Below are positions 1 to 5,635 of a stretch of 6,712 bases of DNA, in pieces. How positions within the stretch are numbered: the stretch's first letter is position 1; each line of letters opens with the position of its first letter. The notes below the pieces were generated by a model, which ran no database searches, was not told where the DNA came from, and saw only the letters and a program-made list of their open reading frames with translations. This DNA comes from an uncultured Micrococcales bacterium (GTDB lineage: Bacteria > Actinomycetota > Actinomycetes > Actinomycetales > Microbacteriaceae), in assembly GCA_903853515.1 (NCBI GenBank), contig CAINTU010000083.1:1-6712 (forward strand), read 5' to 3'. The translations under genes were made by a program, and so were the position numbers.

Positions 1-876
1 TGCGGCCATGTTGTGAATAAATTGCGGAACCAACTTGCGGGTTGCGGCATAACCTGCAGGCGAGAACGAACGAACTGTCGCACCAAAGCTGGCAGTTGCA
101 GGCACGATGTTTGTGGTGTCTGTGTTGCCGGCTCGCAACCATCCTGGGTTGATCACGATTGGGTCGAGCGCATCAAAGTGCTTTGTCACAAAAGTTTGCA
201 GCGAACTCAAGATCTCAACCATGCCGCTGATCGGGTCTTTTGCGTTCCAAGGCATCGAACCGTGGCCGCCCTTGCCGCTGAGAGTGACAATCAGGTCACC
301 AGCCGAAGCCATCATGGTGCCTTTGCGTGATTCGAAAACGCCGTTGTCGCCACCTGAGAACACGTGTATTCCATAGGCAGCAATCGGCTTATCGCCACTA
401 ATCATATGCATGTTTTGTTCAAGCATGATGTCGGCGCCGCCATGGCCCTCTTCGCCCGGTTGAAAAAACATCACCACATTGCCGGCAAGCTGATCTTTAT
501 TTGCGGCAATCAATTTGGCGGCACCAACCCCGATTGCCATGTGCAGATCGTGACCGCAGGCGTGCATGAACCCGTTTGTTGAACTAAATGGCTCGCCAGT
601 GTCTTCAGTCACCGCCAGGGCATCCATGTCGGCTCGCAATAAAACTGTCGGGCCCGGCTTAGCGCCACGAATCAAAACCGATGCTGCGGTGAAAGGCTCA
701 CCATCGTGCACCTTGCCGAGCGTGACCTCGCCCAAAGATTCAACCTCAGTCAAAACGCGAGCCAAAGTGTTCGGCAGATTCAAGCCAAACTCAGGAATCT
801 GATGCAGATCGCGACGCAAAGTCTGCAGGTCGGCAAGGTGAGAGTTGGCTTCGGTGACAAGTTCGTTGTAATCCAT
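1..876 (-). CDS. M20-family metal-dependent amidohydrolase (C-terminus cut by window edge)
   Basis: This minus-strand reading frame is open from an ATG at 874-876 to the window edge, giving 292 codons without a stop. The translation carries the signatures of M20D peptidase/amidohydrolases (hippurate hydrolase, N-acyl-amino-acid and IAA-amino-acid hydrolase relatives): LRRDLHQIPE near residues 20-29, RADMDAL at 81-87, ACGHD at 106-110, QPGEEG at 139-144, GIHV at 169-172 and GKGGHGSMP at 201-209. C107, H109, E142/E143 and H171 are the expected ligands of a two-metal site. The GKGGHG segment belongs to the lid/dimerisation domain, and NIVPATASFGATVRSF is typical of the family. Family members are about 390-430 residues, so roughly 100 C-terminal residues, including the last metal-binding His, lie outside. 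There is no signal peptide, so it should be cytoplasmic and hydrolyse N-acyl or N-aryl amino acids; the exact substrate cannot be read. No other in-frame start was seen close upstream. A GGTGG lies 12 nt from the ATG, which is a weak ribosome site. Confidence 0.93.
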   Translation of the reverse strand, partial: MDYNELVTEANSHLADLQTLRRDLHQIPEFGLNLPNTLARVLTEVESLGEVTLGKVHDGEPFTAASVLIRGAKPGPTVLLRADMDALAVTEDTGEPFSSTNGFMHACGHDLHMAIGVGAAKLIAANKDQLAGNVVMFFQPGEEGHGGADIMLEQNMHMISGDKPIAAYGIHVFSGGDNGVFESRKGTMMASAGDLIVTLSGKGGHGSMPWNAKDPISGMVEILSSLQTFVTKHFDALDPIVINPGWLRAGNTDTTNIVPATASFGATVRSFSPAGYAATRKLVPQFIHNMAA

Positions 877-899
877 AAAGTCATTGTGCCACCAACGCC

Positions 900-905
900 T
901 AACAT
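900..905 (+). promoter_or_regulatory. Candidate -10 element for a leaderless ung transcript
   Basis: TAACAT matches the actinobacterial -10 pattern TAnnnT and ends 6 nt before the A of the ung ATG. That is the spacing expected if transcription starts on the start codon itself. No Shine-Dalgarno sequence lies in front of this ATG, which agrees with a leaderless mRNA. No good -35 was seen at normal spacing. Confidence 0.4.
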
Positions 906-911
906 TTAGAC

Positions 912-1580
912 ATGTTGTTCGAGCAAATGCATCCCACTTGGCAAAAGTGGCTGGGCGACACCCATCAATTTTTGAAAGCCATGGATGCCCGCCTTGCGCA
1001 ACAACCGCATTTGCCAGAAGTCGCCAACGTTTTGCGTGCCTTGGCAAGCGACCCAACGAAAGTGCGAGTGCTGCTAATCGGCCAAGACCCATACCCGACC
1101 CCAGGTGTCGCAATTGGGCTATCTTTTGCGGTCGAACTGGGCCCAAAACAAATTAGCCGCAATAAACCAGGCAGCCTTCGCAACATCATCAAAGAGCTCG
1201 AAAGCGATTTAGGGCTAAACGCTAGCGGCGATCTAACCCGCTGGGAAGACCAAGGGGTGCTGCTCTTAAATAGGCACCTCACCTGCGCACCGGGTTCGGC
1301 AGGCAGCCACCGCAATTGGGGCTGGCAGAGTTTTACCGACCGCGTGGTCGCCGAACTGGCAGCGCACCAAAAGTTTGTTTCGCTTGAACTTGGCCGAGAT
1401 GCCGCCAGCATCGAGCCGCTTTTGGCCGACGCAAAACTGCTAGGCCGAGTTATTGAGGTGCGTGCCGCGCATCCCAGCCCATTGAGTGCGCATCGGGGCT
1501 TTCTTGGCTCGAAGGTATTTAGCAAAACTAACCTCGCCCTCGAAACCTTGGGTCTCGAGCCGATAAATTGGAACTGTTAG
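912..1580 (+). CDS. ung: Uracil-DNA glycosylase, family 1
   Basis: This gene encodes a 222-residue enzyme that cuts uracil from DNA to start base-excision repair of deaminated cytosine or misincorporated dUMP. All family-1 Ung motifs are present: GQDPYP at 57-62 with the water-activating Asp59 and the Tyr61 that excludes thymine; GLSF at 69-72 with the uracil-stacking Phe72; GSLRNIIKEL at 87-96; GVLLLN at 115-120 with uracil-reading Asn120; and HPSPLSAHRGFLG at 187-199 with catalytic His187 and the DNA-intercalating loop. Length is normal for the family (about 220-230). An in-frame TAA at 900-902 and no other start between it and 912 fix the start. The strand that is usually LLWG reads SLELG (157-161), placing Glu and Leu where hydrophobic and Trp residues are normal. 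The downstream acetyltransferase begins 10 nt after the TAG and is probably cotranscribed. Confidence 0.97.
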   Translation: MLFEQMHPTWQKWLGDTHQFLKAMDARLAQQPHLPEVANVLRALASDPTKVRVLLIGQDPYPTPGVAIGLSFAVELGPKQISRNKPGSLRNIIKELESDLGLNASGDLTRWEDQGVLLLNRHLTCAPGSAGSHRNWGWQSFTDRVVAELAAHQKFVSLELGRDAASIEPLLADAKLLGRVIEVRAAHPSPLSAHRGFLGSKVFSKTNLALETLGLEPINWNC

Positions 1581-1585
1581 AAAGG
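1580..1585 (+). promoter_or_regulatory. Ribosome binding site of the acetyltransferase gene
   Basis: GAAAGG overlaps the last base of the ung stop codon and sits 5 nt before the ATG at 1591. It supports 1591 rather than the internal ATG at 1654 as start, and suggests translation of the second gene from an ung-containing mRNA. Confidence 0.55.
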
Positions 1586-1590
1586 TTCAA

Positions 1591-2169
1591 ATGGCACTCG
1601 ACTCAGAATCGCGTTGGCGCTTGGTGCGCAAAATGCGCGAACGCGAAGACACGATGCAACAAGCATCAGGTGAAATCACCATTCGCAATGCAGAGTCGAA
1701 AGATCTGCGCCAACTTGCAGAAATCTATAACTATTACGTTCAAAATTCAGTCGTCACATTTGATATAGATGTCACTGATGAGGCTTATTGGGTCGAGAAA
1801 CTTCGCTATCTAACCGAACTCGAATTGCCATTCATTGTTGCCGACAGTGCGGGCGGTCAACTGCTCGGTTTTGCATATGTTGGCCCATGGCGTCAAAAGG
1901 CGGCCTATCGCCGCACAGTCGAAGACAGCATTTATTTGCGACCGGCTGCGATTGGCAAGCGTATTGGCACCAGGTTGATGGCCGAGTTGTTGGCTCAATC
2001 AAAGGCAGCCGGCGTCAAAGAAATTGTCGCTGTGATTTCAGATAAAGGTGCAGAGGCATCGGTTGCCCTGCACGAAGCCTTTGGGTTTAAGAGCCAGGGC
2101 CATTTAGGCAAAGTGGGCTTCAAATTCGGCCGCTGGTTGGGCACGGTTTTGCTTCAAAAGAGCTTGTGA
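1591..2169 (+). CDS. GNAT N-acetyltransferase, phosphinothricin acetyltransferase (Pat)-like
   Basis: The 192-residue product is a GNAT-fold enzyme that should transfer acetyl from acetyl-CoA to an amine, in the Pat/YncA branch (COG1247-like). Visible hallmarks are ITIRNAESKDLRQLAEIYNYYV (29-50, written with its gap-free family spacing), VVTFDID (54-60), LLGFAYVGPWRQKAAYRRTVE (91-111), SIYLRP (113-118), AVISDKGAEASVALHEAFGF (147-166) and KFGRWLGTVLLQK (178-190). Related enzymes act on phosphinothricin, methionine sulfoximine/sulfone or similar small amines; the substrate here is unknown. Two oddities stand out. First, the acetyl-CoA pyrophosphate loop, normally Q/R-x-x-G-x-G/A, reads IGKRIG (121-126), losing the first polar residue and one glycine. 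Second, about 28 charged residues precede the domain; an ATG at 1654 would give a more typical length of 171 residues but has no good ribosome site. It follows ung by 10 bp, without an obvious shared function. Confidence 0.9.
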   Translation: MALDSESRWRLVRKMREREDTMQQASGEITIRNAESKDLRQLAEIYNYYVQNSVVTFDIDVTDEAYWVEKLRYLTELELPFIVADSAGGQLLGFAYVGPWRQKAAYRRTVEDSIYLRPAAIGKRIGTRLMAELLAQSKAAGVKEIVAVISDKGAEASVALHEAFGFKSQGHLGKVGFKFGRWLGTVLLQKSL

Positions 2170-2174
2170 ATAAC

Positions 2175-2196
2175 TTCAGCGAACTTTCAGCAAACT
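2175..2196 (+). repeat. 11-bp tandem direct repeat, possible response-regulator site
   Basis: Two head-to-tail copies, TTCAGCGAACT (2175-2185) and TTCAGCAAACT (2186-2196), differ at one base. They end 4 bp before a candidate -10 of the protease gene, so they cover the -35 region. An 11-bp period of direct half-sites is the known binding geometry of OmpR/PhoB-family response regulators, including actinobacterial PhoP. Regulation by such a factor is inference; the match to any specific consensus is loose. Confidence 0.45.
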
Positions 2197-2200
2197 CGAC

Positions 2201-2206
2201 TAGTTT
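2201..2206 (+). promoter_or_regulatory. Candidate -10 element of the subtilase gene (leaderless)
   Basis: TAGTTT fits TAnnnT and ends 7 nt before the ATG at 2214. No Shine-Dalgarno sequence is visible between them, so initiation at or next to the start codon is plausible. The usual -35 position is occupied by the 11-bp tandem repeat, which would suit an activator-dependent promoter. Confidence 0.4.
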
Positions 2207-2213
2207 TTGAGCC

Positions 2214-4316
2214 ATGAATAGATTGCAGCGCATTTTGAGCGCTCAAGTTATAGGGCCACTAGCCGTTTTGGCTTTAGTCACAGTTAGCGCAGTCACAGCG
2301 CTATCTTTCGCAGGCAGGGCCTCTAACGGCAGCGCTATTGAAGCCACATCAAATGGCCAGGCTGTTGGCCTAGTTGTTAAGTTTGCCGATTCGGTTGACT
2401 CTGCGAAGGTGGCCGCGGCATTCGCCAACCGCCAGAATTTGGTGCTCGGCGATGCAGTTGGTCAAAACGCCATCGCATTCAAATTCAAAAATCAACTAAG
2501 CGAGGCACAGGCCGAAAATTTGGCTGACGCGCTCAAGAGTGAGCAAGATGTTTCGGGTGTTTATGTCGATCACTTTATTGCCGCAGCGCGTTATGTAGCG
2601 CCTGCGTCTGGCATGCGTTGGGCGGCACCTAAATCAGCCGCAATAAAGTCTGCGACCGCGCCACTGTCTATGGCATTGGTCGACAGTTGGAATCCATCAA
2701 CTCCTTCGAATCCAATTGCGACACTCAGCTGGAAGGCTCCTGCAAATATTTTTGGGGCAAAGATTCTGGGTTACCGAATCGATGAATATGATGCCGCCGG
2801 TAAAACTTGGTCGACCGTGGTTAGCAACACCCAATCGACGGTCACAACTTTCATCTTCAATCAAGGTTTGACTGCAGGTGTGCCATTGCGATTGCGCGTT
2901 GCTGCGATTACCTATGTTGGCGCAACAGCAAAAGTTGGTTCATACGGATCGTCTGTGGTTGTAGTGCCAACTGCATTGCCGCAGGCGCCAGTTTTTGCCA
3001 ATGGCTCAACCGTTTCAGCCTCAGCTTCGACAATCACATGGATTGCCCAGTCGCCCGCTCAAAAAGGTGGCCTAGCGGTCACTTATACGGCTACTGCAAC
3101 CGCGGCAGGTCAATCAAGCGTTACCTGCACAACAACAAATATTCGTTGCAAGTTTTCTGGCTTGGCCTCTGGCGTAACCTACTCGGTTTCATTAGTTGCG
3201 ACCAATGCCCACGGATCAGCCAACGCGCTTTCGGTCGTCGGCGTGCAAGATACCTATTATTCAAAGCAGTGGTACCTCGGGTCGAACTTTGGCGTCAACG
3301 CTCAAGCCGCCTGGTCGATTACCCAAGGCAGTCCAAATGTAGTTGTGGCGGTTATCGACACCGGCATCACTAGTCACCCAGATTTGAATGACAACGTGAT
3401 TGCCGGCTATGACATGATCAGCGACCCAGCCAATGCCGGCGATGGCACTGGTCGTGACGCCGACCCGACCGACGCTGGTGACTTTTCGACAGGCAGCGCG
3501 AGTTCATGGCATGGCACTCACGTTGCCGGCATCATCGCGGCCGAGGCAAATAACATCGGCATAATCGGCGTCGCACCAAAAGTGAAGATAGAACCGATTA
3601 GAGTGCTTGGCAAAAATGGCGGTACCGAAAGCGATATTGCTGCCGGCATCAACTGGGCGATTGGGCTAAAAGTGGGCACTCTACCGATAAACCAAAACCC
3701 AGCCAAAGTAATCAACCTTTCAATTGGCAGCAACAGCTATCAAGATTGCACCAGCTACTCACCAACGCAATTGGCGATCACCGCAGCCGTGAAGGCAAAC
3801 GTGACTATGTTGACCGCTGCCGGCAACAGCAATAATTATGCGGCTGCGTCTTACCCTGGCAACTGCTATGGCAACATCACAGTGGGTGCGTCAAATTACA
3901 GTGGCGATCGCGCCTATTATTCAAACTTTGGCTATCTCACCAAAAAAGATGGCTATGTCGGTGTCGATATCTCAGCTCCTGGCGGCGATGACCAAGACTC
4001 GTTTGTGCCAGGCGGTGGCACTGTGCCAGCCGGTGGTCAAATATTTTCTACGCTAAATGACGGCAAGACCACTCAGGGCAATCCGACCTATGGTGCCGAA
4101 GAAGGCACCAGCATGGCTTCGCCAGTTGCCGCAGGTGTGGTGGCGCTGATGTACTCGATAAAACCCAACCTCACCGACGACCAAGTCTGGCAAATACTAA
4201 AAACGACCGCCACGCCTTTTGCTAACGGCACTGAGTGCTCGGCGCTCGTGGGCTATTGCGGCGTAGGCATCGTCAACGCTGGGGCAGCGGCTGCTGCAGT
4301 GCTTGCCCTGCACTAA
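2214..4316 (+). CDS. Secreted subtilisin-like serine protease (S8) with internal fibronectin-III-like domains
   Basis: This is a 700-residue exported endopeptidase. Residues 1-35 form a Sec-type signal or signal anchor (basic MNRLQR, then a hydrophobic stretch at about 12-33). Residues about 48-125 resemble an inhibitor-I9 propeptide (AVGLVVKF at the start, VSGVYVDHFI at the end). Residues about 150-252 and 254-346 look like two fibronectin-III domains (LSWKAP...GYRIDEYD; GLTAGVPLRLRVAAI; GLASGVTYSVSLVATNAHG). The peptidase spans about 370-695 with triad Asp382 (AVIDTG), His433 (HGTHVAG) and Ser633 (GTSMASP), and oxyanion Asn538 (AAGN). Six cysteines (305, 312, 512, 551, 675, 682) could make three disulfides, as suits an extracellular protein. 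There is no C-terminal anchor or sorting signal. An in-frame TGA at 2208-2210 fixes the ATG start. It probably degrades environmental protein; the substrate is unknown. The gene sits alone, 44 bp after the acetyltransferase, with apparently its own promoter. Confidence 0.95.
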   Translation: MNRLQRILSAQVIGPLAVLALVTVSAVTALSFAGRASNGSAIEATSNGQAVGLVVKFADSVDSAKVAAAFANRQNLVLGDAVGQNAIAFKFKNQLSEAQAENLADALKSEQDVSGVYVDHFIAAARYVAPASGMRWAAPKSAAIKSATAPLSMALVDSWNPSTPSNPIATLSWKAPANIFGAKILGYRIDEYDAAGKTWSTVVSNTQSTVTTFIFNQGLTAGVPLRLRVAAITYVGATAKVGSYGSSVVVVPTALPQAPVFANGSTVSASASTITWIAQSPAQKGGLAVTYTATATAAGQSSVTCTTTNIRCKFSGLASGVTYSVSLVATNAHGSANALSVVGVQDTYYSKQWYLGSNFGVNAQAAWSITQGSPNVVVAVIDTGITSHPDLNDNVIAGYDMISDPANAGDGTGRDADPTDAGDFSTGSASSWHGTHVAGIIAAEANNIGIIGVAPKVKIEPIRVLGKNGGTESDIAAGINWAIGLKVGTLPINQNPAKVINLSIGSNSYQDCTSYSPTQLAITAAVKANVTMLTAAGNSNNYAAASYPGNCYGNITVGASNYSGDRAYYSNFGYLTKKDGYVGVDISAPGGDDQDSFVPGGGTVPAGGQIFSTLNDGKTTQGNPTYGAEEGTSMASPVAAGVVALMYSIKPNLTDDQVWQILKTTATPFANGTECSALVGYCGVGIVNAGAAAAAVLALH

Positions 4317-4370
4317 CGGCTGGGCTATGGGGCTGGCGAATTCGCAATCATGCGGGTGGGTCTCGCAATT

Positions 4371-4376
4371 TAGACT
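4371..4376 (+). promoter_or_regulatory. Candidate -10 element of the flavin monooxygenase gene
   Basis: TAGACT fits TAnnnT in the 88-bp gap between the protease and the monooxygenase. It would give a leader of about 20 nt containing the ribosome site at 4394-4397. No convincing -35 was found, so this is a weak call. Confidence 0.3.
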
Positions 4377-4393
4377 TGAAGCCTAAACACAGC

Positions 4394-4397
4394 GAGG
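4394..4397 (+). promoter_or_regulatory. Ribosome binding site of the flavin monooxygenase gene
   Basis: GAGG lies 7 nt before the ATG at 4405, a standard distance. With the in-frame TAA at 4384-4386 it settles the start codon. It contrasts with ung and the protease, which have no such site. Confidence 0.55.
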
Positions 4398-4404
4398 TCG
4401 ATTC

Positions 4405-5430
4405 ATGCAGTTAGGTGTCTTTTCGTTCGGCGACAACAGCGTTGACCCGGCAACAGGCAAGATGCAGCCAACCGAATTGGCGGTGCGCAACATGATTGAG
4501 CGTGCAAAACTTGCAGACGAAGTTGGCCTCGATTATTTCGGAGTTGGTGAACACCACCGACCCGATTTTCCGATCTCATCGCCGGCGGTGATGCTAGGGG
4601 CCATCGCGGCTGTGACCAAAAAAATTCGCATCGGCAGTTCAGTCACGGTGCTCTCGACAGAAGACCCTGTGAGGGTGTTTCAGCAGTTCGCAACAATCGA
4701 CCTAATCTCACAAGGTCGTGCCGAAATTACTGTTGGGCGAGGATCCTTCATCGAGTCATATCCACTGTTCGGTGAAAAGCTCGACGACTACAACGAATTA
4801 TTTGAAGAAAAAGTGAACCTGCTATTGCAGTTGAATCGAGAAAACCCAATCAGCTGGTCAGGCAAATTCCGGCCCGCGCTCGATAACGCCAGTGTCTGGC
4901 CTAGGCCATTTGGCGAAAAGCTAGACATCTGGATTGGCACCGGTGGCACACCAGAATCATCTGCTCGCGCCGGGCGCCTAGGTCAAAACGCCATCTATGC
5001 AATCATCGGTGGCTACCCAGCGCGATTCGCGCCACTGCTTGATTACTATCGAGCCAATGCCGAAGCCGCTGGCCACAATGCTGCTGAACTTAAAGTCGGC
5101 ATCGCCGGCATGGGGTTAGTTGGTGACGATGGCAAACAAACTAAAGAAACAATGTATGCCTCATGGATTCAGGGCATGCGCAAAATCGCTGCAGAGCGCG
5201 GCTTCGCCGAACCAGATCTAGCGTCGTGGCATGCACAAGCAAACGGCGACGGTGCATACCTAGTGGGCGAGGCCGACGAGATAGTTGAACGCATCGGCAG
5301 GCTTCACGAATCCATGGCCTATGACCGGCACATTTTGCAAATGGACATAGGTAATACCGACCACAAAGCGGTTATGCGTTCAATCGAATTGCTCGGCACC
5401 AAAGTGTTACCTCAGCTAAAGTCGCTTTAA
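4405..5430 (+). CDS. LLM-class flavin-dependent oxidoreductase (luciferase-like monooxygenase)
   Basis: The 341-residue product belongs to the bacterial luciferase-like superfamily of FMN/F420-dependent TIM-barrel oxidoreductases. Signatures are LGVFSFGD at 3-10, LADEVGLDYFGVGEHH at 36-51, SSPAVMLGAIAAVTKKIRIG at 58-77, VTVLSTEDPVRVFQQFATIDLISQGR at 80-105 (a typical barrel strand and helix pair), EITVGRGS at 107-114 and the phosphate-binding-type WIGTGGTPES at 176-185. Overall it reads like the actinobacterial CE1758-type FMN-dependent group; this is recognition from memory, not a search. Such enzymes use reduced flavin, and oxygen in the monooxygenases, to oxidise a small organic substrate; the substrate here cannot be deduced. 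There is no signal peptide, so it should be cytoplasmic. Length is normal and the frame is intact. It stands alone, convergent with tRNA-Leu, whose 3' end is 30 bp away. Confidence 0.93.
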   Translation: MQLGVFSFGDNSVDPATGKMQPTELAVRNMIERAKLADEVGLDYFGVGEHHRPDFPISSPAVMLGAIAAVTKKIRIGSSVTVLSTEDPVRVFQQFATIDLISQGRAEITVGRGSFIESYPLFGEKLDDYNELFEEKVNLLLQLNRENPISWSGKFRPALDNASVWPRPFGEKLDIWIGTGGTPESSARAGRLGQNAIYAIIGGYPARFAPLLDYYRANAEAAGHNAAELKVGIAGMGLVGDDGKQTKETMYASWIQGMRKIAAERGFAEPDLASWHAQANGDGAYLVGEADEIVERIGRLHESMAYDRHILQMDIGNTDHKAVMRSIELLGTKVLPQLKSL

Positions 5431-5433
5431 ACC

Positions 5434-5461
5434 AAAAATCGACCCAAAACTTGGGCCGATT
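5434..5461 (-). terminator. Intrinsic terminator of tRNA-Leu
   Basis: On the minus strand AATCG-g-CCCAA-gtt-TTGGG-t-CGATT folds into two 5-bp stem blocks separated by one mismatch, with a 3-nt loop, followed by TTT so that the run of T totals five. It begins at the final A of the encoded CCA end. Read on the plus strand the hairpin has A residues before it but no T tract after it, so it should act mainly for the tRNA and only weakly for the convergent monooxygenase gene. Confidence 0.65.
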
Positions 5462-5545
5462 GGTGCGGAAGGTGGGACTTGAACCCACACGCCGTAAAGC
5501 GCTAGAACCTAAATCTAGTGCGTCTGCCAATTTCGCCACTCCCGC
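5461..5545 (-). tRNA. tRNA-Leu, anticodon UAG, CCA encoded
   Basis: The minus strand reads an 85-nt class II tRNA. The acceptor arms GCGGGAG and CTTCCGC pair with one G-U, followed by discriminator A and encoded CCA. The D arm has the leucine-type AATTGGCAGACGCA. The anticodon arm is CTAGA-TTTAGGT-TCTAG, giving anticodon UAG (plus-strand 5509-5511) with G37, which decodes CUA and, by wobble, other CUN leucine codons. A long variable arm with CGC/GCG stem follows, then the T arm GTGGG-TTCAAGT-CCCAC. All arms are intact, so it should be functional. It has its own promoter and terminator and is divergent from the TadA gene. Confidence 0.97.
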
Positions 5546-5557
5546 GAGTGCTTTAGA

Positions 5558-5563
5558 AGTTTA
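5558..5563 (-). promoter_or_regulatory. Candidate -10 element of tRNA-Leu
   Basis: Minus-strand TAAACT fits TAnnnT and lies 12 nt before the mature tRNA 5' end, leaving a leader of a few nucleotides for RNase P to remove. No clear TTGACA-like -35 sits 16-18 bp further upstream. Confidence 0.45.
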
Positions 5564-5635
5564 TCGCAAAGTTGCGGCTTAATCACCTGTGGATTACTTC
5601 TGCGCAAAATCTGTCGAGGTGCGACGATTCTTGCC

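Noticed and set aside
13..802. Several plus-strand open frames of 70-105 codons
   Set aside because: They are antisense to the M20 amidohydrolase, which has all its motifs on the minus strand.
965..1525. A 186-codon open frame on the minus strand
   Set aside because: It lies entirely antisense to ung, whose family motifs are complete; the minus-strand product is rich in Ser/Arg and resembles no family I know.
1633..1656. Alternative acetyltransferase starts at the ATGs at 1633 and 1654
   Set aside because: Neither has a good ribosome site, whereas GAAAGG stands 5 nt before 1591; 1654 is still possible because the domain begins only after it.
2170..2213. A terminator between the acetyltransferase and the protease
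   Set aside because: No stem-loop with T tract is present; the notable structure in this gap is a direct repeat, not an inverted one.
3038..4056. Short open frames on both strands inside the subtilase
   Set aside because: They overlap the conserved catalytic and FnIII-like coding sequence and have no motif or ribosome site.
4336..4345. Perfect palindrome GCGAATTCGC after the protease gene
   Set aside because: With no loop and no following T tract it is not a terminator, and a 10-bp palindrome can occur by chance; an operator role cannot be supported.
5461..5545. tRNA-Leu as an integration site for a mobile island
   Set aside because: No integrase and no repeat of the tRNA 3' end was seen in the window; the terminator and flanking genes look undisturbed.
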